A stretch of 64,000 nucleotides of DNA from Sporosarcina sp. FSL W7-1349. GTDB taxonomy: Bacteria; Bacillota; Bacilli; Bacillales_A; Planococcaceae. The stretch lies in contig NZ_JBBOOK010000001.1 in NCBI RefSeq assembly GCF_038003045.1, positions 1,054,001-1,118,000 on the forward strand, given 5' to 3'. Within the stretch, counting starts at the first letter, position 1. Every line of letters begins with the position of its first letter. Positions 53,959 through 62,295 of this stretch are shown piece after piece. The position numbers were made by a program, and so were the translations under genes. The notes under the pieces are model-generated. The model was not told the origin of the DNA. It did not search any database and saw only the letters and a list, made by a program, of their open reading frames with translations.

Positions 53959-55398
53959 TCACCCTAGCAGTTTGGCAAGTCTTTCCTCCCATCCCATCCA
54001 CTCTTGTCTCGTCTCTTCCCTTGTGCAGTCCCGAATCCAGTCATCCTCTTCGATTCCACAAACAGAACAGCAGGACTTCGGTTTCATTTCACATGTTTCG
54101 TCGAAAAATGACAACAGTTCTTCACGAATGCACCGACCGGAATGCAGCAAGTGAATCATTTTCTTCAGTTCCGCTACCTTTTCCCCGCGCAACGCTTCCA
54201 TCCGGGCATTGACCTCTTCCACCGGCCATTGTTCCAAATAAAAATCAATCACCCGTTTTCCCGTATCGCTGAATCCTGCCCGATTCGCAGCATCTTCCGG
54301 TGCCATGCCTTCTGAAATCAGTTGCGAATAGAGGCGCACCTCACTAGGACGCGGCAGATCTTCTTCAATGATAAACCGGATTTTCTGTCCATCCTCTTCC
54401 GAATAGAGCAATGTTGCCGCCGATTCCTTGCCGTCACGGCCGGCGCGCCCTACTTCCTGGATATAGCCCGAAATGGATTGCGGTAAATGATCATGGATGA
54501 CTTGTCGGATATCCTCTTTATGTATACCCATTCCGAAGGCATTTGTCGCACAAATCCAATCCAATTCTCCATTTATGAACTGTTCTTGGATGAAAGCCCG
54601 ATCTTCCGCTTCTTTTCCTGCGTGATAGGATGCGATTGTCCGGTTCGTATCCTTCAGTTCAAGCGCGAGTTCATCGGCCCGTTTCCGGGAGGCGACGTAG
54701 ATGATTCCGGGGCCGACCGTCTCCCGAAGTCGCTTCCGCAACCATCCCGTTTTTTCCAATTCCGAATTCAACACGGCAAGCGAGTAGGAGATGTTTGGAC
54801 GGTCGATGGACTGCCGAATGATTTCAGGCTCCTGCAGATGCAAATACTGGTCAATGTCCTTCGTTACCTGCCGATTCGCCGTAGCCGTCAAAGCTAGAAT
54901 CGGCGGACGGTTTCGAAGGCTGTCGAAAAAATGACCCAATCGTAAATAATCAGGACGAAAATCAAACCCCCACTGGGAAATGCAATGAACTTCGTCTATC
55001 GCAATGCAGCACAACGTGAGTTCACGAAGCTTCCTTCTTACATAAGGCTGGGTGAGCATTTCCGGGGATAGAAAGATAAATTTATACATATGCAGCTGGT
55101 CAATAATTCGCTTTTTATCGGAAAAGGAAAGAAACGAATTTAATGCCACAACCCGCTTTTCCCCGTTCTTCTTCATAATCGCCACTTGGTCCTCCATGAG
55201 AGCGACGAGAGGTGAAATGATCAGGACCGTTCCTTCGTTTACATAGGCAGGCAGCTGATAGCAAAGCGATTTCCCCATGCCGGTCGGCAGAATTGCGATC
55301 GTATCCTTCCCGTCCACGATATGTCGGATGACGTCTTCCTGACCGGGCCGAAACCTTTCATACCCGAAATGGGCTTTAAGTGCTTTCCGTAAATCCAT
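53959..55398 (-). CDS. recS: RecQ-family helicase RecS
   Basis: DNA helicase of 479 residues. Walker A PTGMGKS at 38-44, DEVH at 135-138 (IDEVHCISQWGFDFRPDY), motif VI QEVGRAGRDG. The C-terminal zinc-binding cysteines (CIREELLSFF ... CSVCG) are present but there is no HRDC domain, which matches the shorter RecS (ypbC) rather than full RecQ. It overlaps ypbB by 23 bases. Confidence 0.93.
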   Translation of the reverse strand: MDLRKALKAHFGYERFRPGQEDVIRHIVDGKDTIAILPTGMGKSLCYQLPAYVNEGTVLIISPLVALMEDQVAIMKKNGEKRVVALNSFLSFSDKKRIIDQLHMYKFIFLSPEMLTQPYVRRKLRELTLCCIAIDEVHCISQWGFDFRPDYLRLGHFFDSLRNRPPILALTATANRQVTKDIDQYLHLQEPEIIRQSIDRPNISYSLAVLNSELEKTGWLRKRLRETVGPGIIYVASRKRADELALELKDTNRTIASYHAGKEAEDRAFIQEQFINGELDWICATNAFGMGIHKEDIRQVIHDHLPQSISGYIQEVGRAGRDGKESAATLLYSEEDGQKIRFIIEEDLPRPSEVRLYSQLISEGMAPEDAANRAGFSDTGKRVIDFYLEQWPVEEVNARMEALRGEKVAELKKMIHLLHSGRCIREELLSFFDETCEMKPKSCCSVCGIEEDDWIRDCTREETRQEWMGWEERLAKLLG

Positions 55399-56437
55399 CT
55401 GCTTCCCTCCCCGTCCGCGCGCCTAAGATGAGACGCAATTGAAAATAGGTCAATGAGTCAAACTCCATCTTTAACGGTCGGAGCCGTTTCGTCCCCAGTT
55501 CTTTCGCCTTCTCAATCACTTCGTCGACTACTCCTTCCTGGACGAATTGAACTAAGGGGAAAGAGGGATCATTGATGGCCATCTCCACGAAATGGTCTTC
55601 GATCGTGCTCATTTTCAATCGGCGTGCTGCCGCAATCTCCTCCATTTTCATACCACTGTCGAACATCCGCTTCGTTTCTCGGGATGAATCAGTTAAATAG
55701 GAAGTCACTTTGACATTTTCAGCCATAAAATGTAGGAGAGGCAGATCCGACGATGATTCGATCACCCGCAAAATCCGATGCAAGCCCTCTATGAACAAAA
55801 GGTGGACATCGAAAGGATCCAATTGAAACCGTTCCCCCAACTGGTCCCACGTCCAGCCGCTCAACCGATAGCCTGCCAGCCGATGGATGAAAATAGCCTT
55901 TTGGCGATCATCCATTCCGCTGCGCCGCAAGACTTGCTTCAACTCATCTTTAAGCCGCCCGGCAAAGGCAGGATCCTGGATGGCGGGCTTGGCAAGGAGC
56001 CGCCTGACATGATGCTGGATGTCCCGGTCTTTTTGAACAGGCAAGAAGGATGGCTGCCCAGCCCGGAAATGGGATAAGGTCTGAACGGTCAGCGAGAGCC
56101 TTCCGAAAAAAATCATCTCTCTTCCTTGGTAGTCCATCCCGCTGAAATGGAAATCAGGCAAACGTTCCGCCGCTTCCCGTCCTTTCGCACTCAACGAGAT
56201 GAGCGACTCAGGGGATGCCGAGACGAGACCATCTTGTTTCAGGACTTCCACCGCCTTTTCAAATTGCCCGGCCGGCAACTTCGGCAAGAGACCGAAAAAA
56301 CTCTTCACCCCATAATACTTTACATCTTGTAATGTTTGGCCCGAGCGCTTGCCCCGCAACAGATGGAAACTGGCAGCTATCGTACGCTCGCCATCCATCT
56401 TGCATAGGATCCCGAGTAGAAGCATCGGTAGATTCAA
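55376..56437 (-). CDS. ypbB: YpbB-like helix-turn-helix protein
   Basis: A 353-residue protein coupled to recS. The C-terminal part (DSGMKMEEIAAARRLKMSTIEDHFVEMA) is the HTH_40 module found at the C-terminus of RecQ helicases in other bacteria; here it is on a separate chain. This suggests it assists RecS, which is inference. The rest is helical without a catalytic motif. Conserved ypbB-recS order. Confidence 0.88.
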   Translation of the reverse strand: MNLPMLLLGILCKMDGERTIAASFHLLRGKRSGQTLQDVKYYGVKSFFGLLPKLPAGQFEKAVEVLKQDGLVSASPESLISLSAKGREAAERLPDFHFSGMDYQGREMIFFGRLSLTVQTLSHFRAGQPSFLPVQKDRDIQHHVRRLLAKPAIQDPAFAGRLKDELKQVLRRSGMDDRQKAIFIHRLAGYRLSGWTWDQLGERFQLDPFDVHLLFIEGLHRILRVIESSSDLPLLHFMAENVKVTSYLTDSSRETKRMFDSGMKMEEIAAARRLKMSTIEDHFVEMAINDPSFPLVQFVQEGVVDEVIEKAKELGTKRLRPLKMEFDSLTYFQLRLILGARTGREADGFTEST

Positions 56438-56566
56438 TGATTCATCCCCCCTTTCACCAAGCGTAGTTGGATTCTATTGTATTTCTATCATTTACCTTTT
56501 CAGACAATTGATGAAAACATAAAGCCTCTTCGGATTAGCCAATTTGCGGACGCTAGGATTTGATTG

Positions 56567-56595
56567 TTGAAAACTAGCGGCAACATCATTAGAAT
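56567..56595 (+). promoter_or_regulatory. Sigma-A promoter of fer
   Basis: TTGAAA (56567-56572) and TAGAAT (56590-56595) with a 17-base spacer, about 48 bases before the ferredoxin start. Confidence 0.65.
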
Positions 56596-56609
56596 AGAAT
56601 GAGAACTAA

Positions 56610-56894
<285 letters not shown>

Positions 56895-56897
56895 TGA

Positions 56898-56938
56898 TAA
56901 AAACCGCGTCCCTGCAAATGGGACGCGGTTTTATTTTT
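56898..56938. terminator. Bidirectional terminator between fer and ribU
   Basis: AAACCGCGTCC pairs perfectly with GGACGCGGTTT around nine bases, with T-rich tracts on both strands. It serves the convergent fer and ribU genes. Confidence 0.88.
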
Positions 56939-56944
56939 ATATCG

Positions 56945-57526
56945 TTACGCAGACAGCTGCGCTTTTTGTTGGATGATCCATCTCTCCATACTTTTGAATA
57001 GTAATAGAGAAACAGCAAGAAGCATGATGCCTTTGATCAGGTTGAAAGGCAAAATCCCTAGGACGATCATGGAGTAAAGTGCATCTCCGGACATGACCGG
57101 CATGTTAAGGAAATACGTGTACATCGGCAAGAAGAGGGCGTAGTTTAATACGCTCATACCAACGGCCATTGTGACAGTCCCGGCGATTAAACCGGCAGCC
57201 AGCCCTTTCGTACTTTGGAATCTCTTGAAAATCCAGTAAATTGGCATGATGAAGAGGATTCCAGTCGTAAAGTTGGCGATTTCGCCGACAGGCACGCCTG
57301 TAGGACTTCCTGACATGAACCAGTGCATGATGTTTTTGATCAATTCGACTGCGATTCCGCCAACCGGCCCCATTGTCATAACTGCAAGGACAGCCGGAAT
57401 TTCACCAAAGTCGATTTTCAAGAATGCCGGCAAAGCAGGCAGCGGGAAGTTGAATTGCATCAGAATTGTACCGATACTTCCCAGAATTGCGATGAGAATC
57501 ATCTTGCGTAATTTGTTGTTCTTCAT
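56945..57526 (-). CDS. ribU: Riboflavin transporter RibU (ECF S-component)
   Basis: Membrane S-component of an energy-coupling-factor transporter for riboflavin (193 aa). Six hydrophobic segments, with GSIGTILMQFNFPLPALPAFLKIDFGEIPAVL and GPVGGIAVELIKNIMHWF matching RibU (ypaA). The T and A components are not in this window. The start ATG 57526 (MKNNKLRKMILIAI) follows GAGAGG. The frame is open a further 60 codons upstream, but that region is leader. Control by FMN through the riboswitch at 57803-57924. Confidence 0.94.
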   Translation of the reverse strand: MKNNKLRKMILIAILGSIGTILMQFNFPLPALPAFLKIDFGEIPAVLAVMTMGPVGGIAVELIKNIMHWFMSGSPTGVPVGEIANFTTGILFIMPIYWIFKRFQSTKGLAAGLIAGTVTMAVGMSVLNYALFLPMYTYFLNMPVMSGDALYSMIVLGILPFNLIKGIMLLAVSLLLFKSMERWIIQQKAQLSA

Positions 57527-57590
57527 TGTTTCCTCTCTCCTTTTGCGATTCACTTCAAAAGAGGAAAGGTCGCCCAGCTTGTCATTCACG

Positions 57591-57624
57591 AAAAACTCCC
57601 TAAAGCAATACGCTCCAGGGAGTT
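57591..57624 (-). terminator. Leader terminator of ribU
   Basis: On the minus strand AACTCCCT pairs with AGGGAGTT around a loop, followed by TTTTTCG. It lies 65 bases before the ribU start and so could be the FMN-controlled terminator, though about 180 bases separate it from the aptamer. Confidence 0.75.
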
Positions 57625-57802
57625 GAAAGGCATACTTAAGAAACATGGTCTCGGAACCTAGTGAACAGTCAGTCGGCTGCATAATTGCAATGACTTTGCA
57701 GGGCAAACAACTTATAGCTTACCCTCTGTTCCTGGATCCACCGAATTCCAGCTTAAATAAGCGCCCTTTTTTGTGAAGTACACAAAAACAGGACTGCACC
57801 TT

Positions 57803-57924
57803 CACCTTCTCCCATCCAGACTATACTGTCGGCTCCGGAATCTCACCGGAATCAGCTGTTACGCTCGCGGGCTAAGAAATTACTTTCCATTTCCGCCGGT
57901 CGGGAATTACACCCTGCCCCGAAG
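57803..57924 (-). ncRNA. FMN riboswitch (RFN element)
   Basis: All conserved parts appear in order on the minus strand: CTTCGGGGCAGGGTG, AATTCCCGACCGGCGG, AGCCCGCGAGC, GATTCCGGTGAGATTCCGG, AGCCGACAGTATAGTC, GGATGGGAGAAGG. The closing P1 stem pairs CATCTTC with GAAGGTG. FMN binding should reduce ribU expression. Confidence 0.97.
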
Positions 57925-57951
57925 ATGAATCAATATTCTTTTACAATTCTC

Positions 57952-57980
57952 ATTATATACGAACCTTCTTGTTTTGTAAA
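57952..57980 (-). promoter_or_regulatory. Sigma-A promoter of the ribU leader
   Basis: On the minus strand TTTACA (57980-57975) and TATAAT (57957-57952) with 17 bases between. Transcription would start about 10-20 bases before the riboswitch. An imperfect 18-base palindrome (TTTACCTACGTAAGTAAA, 57989-58006) lies just upstream of the -35. Confidence 0.75.
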
Positions 57981-58060
57981 CAATAAAGTTTACCTACGTA
58001 AGTAAATAGTTTTATTTATATAAAACAAACTAAAGAAACTGAAATTACCAAACCGTCGCT

Positions 58061-58290
58061 TTCCGTTACAGGCGGACGCTTTCCGCGGGCACGGCTTCAG
58101 CCAATCGAACAGCGTAGGGTTCGATTTGCCTTAATTTCTGCGCACTTTGCAGAAATTAAGGCATCCTGTGCTGCCAAACGCTACGCTTTTTGGCGCAAAA
58201 GCCGTTCTTCGTGACGGCTTTCGCTACGCTCCTGCGGGGTCTTCAGCTCGTGCTGTTCCCGCTGGAGTCGCCGCCTTCCACTCCAAGCAA
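58061..58290. repeat. Long intergenic repeat interrupted by the modular repeat
   Basis: Outer parts CGCTTTCCGCGGGCACGGC (left) and TGCGGGGTCTTCAGCTCGTG plus CCGCTGGAGTCGCCGCC (right) are, from memory, the two ends of a repeat very common in intergenic regions of Bacillaceae. The inner part 58102-58222 is the modular repeat, so one element seems to have been inserted into the other. Together with 58022-58060 and 58291-58353, which show nothing else, this fills the 490-base gap between the ribU leader and rsiX. Confidence 0.65.
58102..58222. repeat. Modular hairpin repeat, copy C
   Basis: The most complete copy, made of four hairpins in series: TCGAAC/GTTCGA, AATTTCTGC/GCAGAAATT, GCCAAA/TTTGGC and GCCGT/ACGGC. 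The same modules are seen at 24937 and, in part, at 50316. Confidence 0.78.
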
Positions 58291-58353
58291 CTGGAGTCAC
58301 GAAGTACAAATCATTTGTTCGTTCTATATAGTAGCAGAAATCCCCCTGCATGC

Positions 58354-58391
58354 CAAAAAAATAGGGGCTATCCGTCTGTCCGGACAGCCCC
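58354..58391 (-). terminator. Terminator of sigX-rsiX
   Basis: On the minus strand GGGGCTGTCC pairs with GGATAGCCCC (one G-U pair) around eight bases and is followed by TATTTTTTTGG. About 22 bases after the rsiX stop. Confidence 0.85.
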
Positions 58392-58412
58392 CTGTTTATG
58401 ATCCATCGTATT

Positions 58413-59627
58413 TCATTCCGGCAACAGCATCGGATTGACGCCGGCCGGTTCGGGTAAAACTTCGGTCAGATCGTACTTGGAATAGTGATCTTGCACTGTA
58501 TGATTGAGTTTGACCACCATATCATAATTATTCGCCGTCAACATGAAGCCCTCAATCAAGTCCGTGGCGGCATCGGGTTCCATCCCTTCCAAGTCCAACG
58601 GCTCCTTGAACGAAATCGTCACGATTCCTTTCGTGACTTCTATATCATAATCGACGGTTTCAGGAACAATTACGTCGACCAAATCATTCGGGGATTCCTT
58701 CATTGCTTGCAATGCGCTTTCCACATCATCGAACGGGATGCCGCCGCTCGGCACAAGATACGTGGCCCCTGTTGGCATCGAGTATTTATAATACGGAAGC
58801 GGGCGCTTCCCGGCTGTCAAAGGAATCGGCTCTTTCGTCCCTACTTGGTCAAAAGTGGCTGGATTTCCCTTTTCATCGATCGTATTTAGCCGCTGATGAT
58901 CGGTAAACGTTTCAATCACTGTATTGTTATACACTTCTAATGCGGAGGAAGACATGTCATATCCATGATCCGGCGGCACTTGGTGATTGATATCATCGAC
59001 TGCATCAATGATCCCGCCGATATACGGATGATAATCATCGAATCCAAGCTCTTCTTCCGGAATCTCCGAAGCATATCGATTGTATATTCTGACGCTATCC
59101 TGTTCGCCGCCCGGAAAGTCTTGGGCAAAGCGCTCTTCAGAAATCAAAAACGTGATAGGGATGACATGGGCCTCATGTGTTAACCCAATTCGGAATGGAT
59201 GGTAACCCGCCAATTCATCGGCCAACACAATATGGCTTTGGGCCGCCATGTCGAGTGAAGAGATGGCAGCGGACTCTGCCTGCTCCGAGCTGGAGGCGTC
59301 CATCGCCTTCTCCTGCGAGTTGTCCTCAAATGTTCTCATCTTCATATTTTGCGACTCAGCTGCCTCGTCGTTCATCGCCCCCTCTTCATTGCGGAGCATG
59401 GATGGGATGAGTAAACTAAGAACGAGAACAGCTGCAACGGTTACTACCGCGGGCATCCATTTAACGAGAGACTTTCGACGGTTCGGGAGGGACCTTTCGC
59501 TATGCTGCAATCTTTCATCTTTCCGTAAACGATCCAGGATTTCAGACTTGGAACGTTGATCTTGGACATCCGGCATGCTGTCCAGCAACTTTTCAATCTT
59601 GCCTTCATCCCATTTCTCTTCAGTCAT
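58413..59627 (-). CDS. rsiX: Anti-sigma-X factor RsiX-like
   Basis: A 404-residue single-pass membrane protein. The N-terminal cytoplasmic part (1-55, EKWDEGKIEKLLDSMPDVQDQRSK) should bind the sigma factor; the membrane segment is about 57-76 (WMPAVVTVAAVLVLSLLIPSML). A large extracytoplasmic region follows, acidic at first, then folded (VEVYNNTVIETFTDHQ-like, VDYDIEVTKGIVTISFKEPLD), as in RsiX with GerMN-like folds. It overlaps sigX by eight bases, the usual arrangement for ECF sigma and anti-sigma. Start ATG 59627 behind GGGAGGAG. Confidence 0.9.
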   Translation of the reverse strand: MTEEKWDEGKIEKLLDSMPDVQDQRSKSEILDRLRKDERLQHSERSLPNRRKSLVKWMPAVVTVAAVLVLSLLIPSMLRNEEGAMNDEAAESQNMKMRTFEDNSQEKAMDASSSEQAESAAISSLDMAAQSHIVLADELAGYHPFRIGLTHEAHVIPITFLISEERFAQDFPGGEQDSVRIYNRYASEIPEEELGFDDYHPYIGGIIDAVDDINHQVPPDHGYDMSSSALEVYNNTVIETFTDHQRLNTIDEKGNPATFDQVGTKEPIPLTAGKRPLPYYKYSMPTGATYLVPSGGIPFDDVESALQAMKESPNDLVDVIVPETVDYDIEVTKGIVTISFKEPLDLEGMEPDAATDLIEGFMLTANNYDMVVKLNHTVQDHYSKYDLTEVLPEPAGVNPMLLPE

Positions 59628-60156
59628 TCGGTCTCCTCCCTTCTGCCGAACGGGCATGTAATTTCTTTTGCAACGCCTTGATGGCACGATGCTGTGTTGT
59701 TTTCACTTTCCCTTCCGTCCAGCCGAGCGCTTCGGCCGTCTCTGCTATGGATAAGTCTTGAAAATACCGCATGACGACAACCATTTTCTGATCGCCTGTG
59801 CATGTGTCCAACGCTTGCAGCAGCTCCTTCATCTCATCATTCAGTGAGACGAGTTCATCTGGGAGGATGCCAGTGGATACGAGCTCGCTCTTTTCCCAGT
59901 CGAACTTATCGAATAAATGCTTTCTTCGGACAGCGGATTTCCTAAAATGATCGATTGCCACATTTTTCGCTATCGAAAAAAGCCAAGTCTTTTCAGAACT
60001 TTTCCCTTCAAATCCGGCATATGCCCTAAGTACCCTCACATATACCTCATGCATCAGATCCTCGGCTTGATCACGGTCGCCCGTCAAATAGATGAGGAAT
60101 TTGAACACATCGTGATGGTATTCATCATAAAGCCGGTGGAAAACGGAGTCGTTCAT
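59620..60156 (-). CDS. sigX: ECF RNA polymerase sigma factor SigX
   Basis: A 178-residue ECF sigma factor. Region 2 (YHHDVFKFLIYLTGDRDQAEDLMHEVYVRVLRAY ... TWLFSIAKNVAIDHFRK) and region 4 (MVVVMRYFQDLSIAETAEALGWTEGKVKTTQHRAIKALQKKL) are complete. Place between resE and rsiX matches B. subtilis SigX, which controls cell-envelope charge modification genes. It likely autoregulates through the promoter at 60181-60206. Confidence 0.93.
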   Translation of the reverse strand: MNDSVFHRLYDEYHHDVFKFLIYLTGDRDQAEDLMHEVYVRVLRAYAGFEGKSSEKTWLFSIAKNVAIDHFRKSAVRRKHLFDKFDWEKSELVSTGILPDELVSLNDEMKELLQALDTCTGDQKMVVVMRYFQDLSIAETAEALGWTEGKVKTTQHRAIKALQKKLHARSAEGRRPND

Positions 60157-60180
60157 CCAATCCCCCCGTTCAATGGATTA

Positions 60181-60206
60181 GTCGTTTATCAATTAAAAAT
60201 GTTACA
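60181..60206 (-). promoter_or_regulatory. ECF-type autoregulatory promoter of sigX
   Basis: On the minus strand TGTAAC (60206-60201) and CGAC (60184-60181) with 16 bases between, 25 bases before the sigX start. This is the sigma-X/sigma-W type of promoter. The -35 box lies within the last codons of resE. Confidence 0.65.
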
Positions 60207-61983
60207 TTCTTTTCAACGGCAGACGGCAAGTGAATACTGTCCCTTTTTCATCTCCGCGCCGTGCCGAAATGGCTCCGCCGTGGGAATCGATAATATTTTT
60301 AGCAATTGCCAGGCCAAGACCCGTCCCGCCTTTTTTCCGGGTTCTCGCCTTGTCCGCCTTGTAAAACCGTTCAAATATGAAAGGCAAATCCTCTTCCGGT
60401 ATTCCGATTCCCGTATCGGATACTGTGATTTCAACCGCATCCGTCTTTTTAGCAATGCCGAGATCGACATTTCCGCCTTCGGGAGTGTGCCGGACCGCAT
60501 TGTCGATCAAGTTCGTGAATACCTGCTCTAGCCGATCCGCATCGACGTGGAGGATGATATCGTCCTCTTCCGGATATTGGAAAGTCAATTCAACATGGGC
60601 ATCCCGTGCAATTTGCGAGAACTTATGCAGGACCCTGCCTAGGAACGGAATCATTGGGACATCTTCTTCATACAGTCGCATATTGCCGGATTCCATCCGG
60701 GCCAAATCGAGCAGGTCGGTGACGAGGCGTCCCATCCTCATCGACTCATCATGGATAATCTGAATCATCTCGTTGCGCTCTTCTTCATTTGCAATGACAT
60801 CGTCCAGTATTGCTTCACTATACCCTTGCAGCATGGAAATCGGCGTCCTCAGTTCGTGGGATACGTTAGCGATGAAATCGGAACGCAGTTTATCCAATTT
60901 ATGCTGTTCGGTCATGTCCCGAAAGACGACAACCGCGCCGCGGATGCTGTCTCCGCTATACAATGGACTGAGGGAGATCATATAAAATCGACCGCCGAGC
61001 TCCAATTCATCTTCCACTTCTTCTGCAAAGGTAACGACATGATCGAGCATATGGACGACTTCCGGTGGAATGGTATCATCCATTTTATCGTTTTTTGCGT
61101 ACCAATTTTGAAGCATCCGCTCTGCTTGCGGATTGCGTAGCAAGATGGTGGCATCCCGATTGAACGTGATGACAGCGTCGGTCATCGATGTCAAAATGCT
61201 CGACAGCTGCTCTTTTTCCTGATTGATCAATTCCACATGGTATTTCAGCTGCCTCCCCATCTGGTTGAACGCAGTTGCCAGCTGGCCGATTTCATCATTT
61301 TGAAAAACCGGAATCCGCGTGTCGAAATTCCCTTTCGCCAGCTCTCCCGCCGCCTGCCGCAGCCCCCGCAACGGCGATGTAATGCGGGTCGACAGGAAAA
61401 ACGCAAAAAAGGTCGTCAGGACAAACGCAATCAGTGCAGATAACAGGACGATATGTGTCGTCCGCTGGGTCGTTCGATGAACTGCATCCATGTTCTGGTA
61501 AATGATGACCGAACCGACTTGATCCTGTCCATCTTCAAAAGGAAATCCTAGAACAAAATATTGTTCCATCACATTCGTCTCTGAATTGGAAGGAAGAATC
61601 ATCTCCTTCAACACGGGTTCTTTCACTTCTTCGTCAAGGGAGTACAAAGTGCGGTCTTCCAATATTTTCTTCTCGATTGGTTCCGTATTCAGCCCCGAAT
61701 GGAAACTGTACTTCAATTCTCCACTCGGACTGACGATCATGGCACTTTTTTCATCATCAAGAATATCATGGATGATCATTTGCATGGAAGATTCGCTATC
61801 ATGGTCCACTACGATTTTGGCAATCGTCGATGCTTCTCGCCACAACGAATCCTCCGCCTGCTTCGCATGGAAATTACTCAGGAATTCCAGAAGCAGGACA
61901 GTGACGATGAAGAGGACAAAGGAAACGAGAAGCAATATGGTGGCCCATAGCTTCCCGACGATTGAGTTCCATATTCTATTCAT
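60202..61983 (-). CDS. resE: Sensor histidine kinase ResE
   Basis: Senses oxygen limitation/redox state and phosphorylates ResD (593 aa). Membrane segments at about 13-34 and 178-198 flank an extracytoplasmic sensor domain (35-177). Then HAMP (about 200-252), PAS (about 260-360), HisKA with His376 in NVSHELRTPISMLQGY, and HATPase with NLIDNAVRH, DTGIGIPEEDLPFIFERFYKAD and GTGLGLAIAKNI. Unlike B. subtilis, resE does not overlap resD; a 312-base gap with a terminator separates them. Confidence 0.94.
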   Translation of the reverse strand: MNRIWNSIVGKLWATILLLVSFVLFIVTVLLLEFLSNFHAKQAEDSLWREASTIAKIVVDHDSESSMQMIIHDILDDEKSAMIVSPSGELKYSFHSGLNTEPIEKKILEDRTLYSLDEEVKEPVLKEMILPSNSETNVMEQYFVLGFPFEDGQDQVGSVIIYQNMDAVHRTTQRTTHIVLLSALIAFVLTTFFAFFLSTRITSPLRGLRQAAGELAKGNFDTRIPVFQNDEIGQLATAFNQMGRQLKYHVELINQEKEQLSSILTSMTDAVITFNRDATILLRNPQAERMLQNWYAKNDKMDDTIPPEVVHMLDHVVTFAEEVEDELELGGRFYMISLSPLYSGDSIRGAVVVFRDMTEQHKLDKLRSDFIANVSHELRTPISMLQGYSEAILDDVIANEEERNEMIQIIHDESMRMGRLVTDLLDLARMESGNMRLYEEDVPMIPFLGRVLHKFSQIARDAHVELTFQYPEEDDIILHVDADRLEQVFTNLIDNAVRHTPEGGNVDLGIAKKTDAVEITVSDTGIGIPEEDLPFIFERFYKADKARTRKKGGTGLGLAIAKNIIDSHGGAISARRGDEKGTVFTCRLPLKRM

Positions 61984-62220
61984 TGAACACGCTCCTTTAC
62001 ACTGTTTTATAGCTAAACCGCTGTTCTAATGCTTTTTTTATCAATATGTACCCGTATAATTTCACCAATTGGCACTTTATTAGTTACGAAAGAACCCTTC
62101 GCACTTTTGAGCCCGATTCTTTTGATTGTCCGTATTCAGTATACCTGATAACGCCCGACCATTCCGCATTTTTCTATAATTAAAGTCTATCTTCCTATGA
62201 TGGCAATAAAAAAGAGGGGC

Positions 62221-62255
62221 AAAAGCTAAAAACGGCTCACGCAAGGTGAGCCGCT
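62221..62255 (-). terminator. Terminator between resD and resE
   Basis: On the minus strand CGGCTCAC pairs perfectly with GTGAGCCG around CTTGC and is followed by TTTTTAGCTTTTG. It lies about 40 bases after the resD stop. The rest of the gap to resE (61984-62220) is AT-rich and must hold a resE promoter; no clear consensus stands out. Confidence 0.87.
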
Positions 62256-62295
62256 TTAAAACCTATATCCCATTTTAGAACCGTCAACGGTTTCA

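Noticed and set aside
58147..58438. Plus-strand open frames of about 80 codons over the repeat upstream of rsiX
   Set aside because: They translate the repeat and the rsiX terminator; the sequence is explained by inverted repeats, not by coding constraint.
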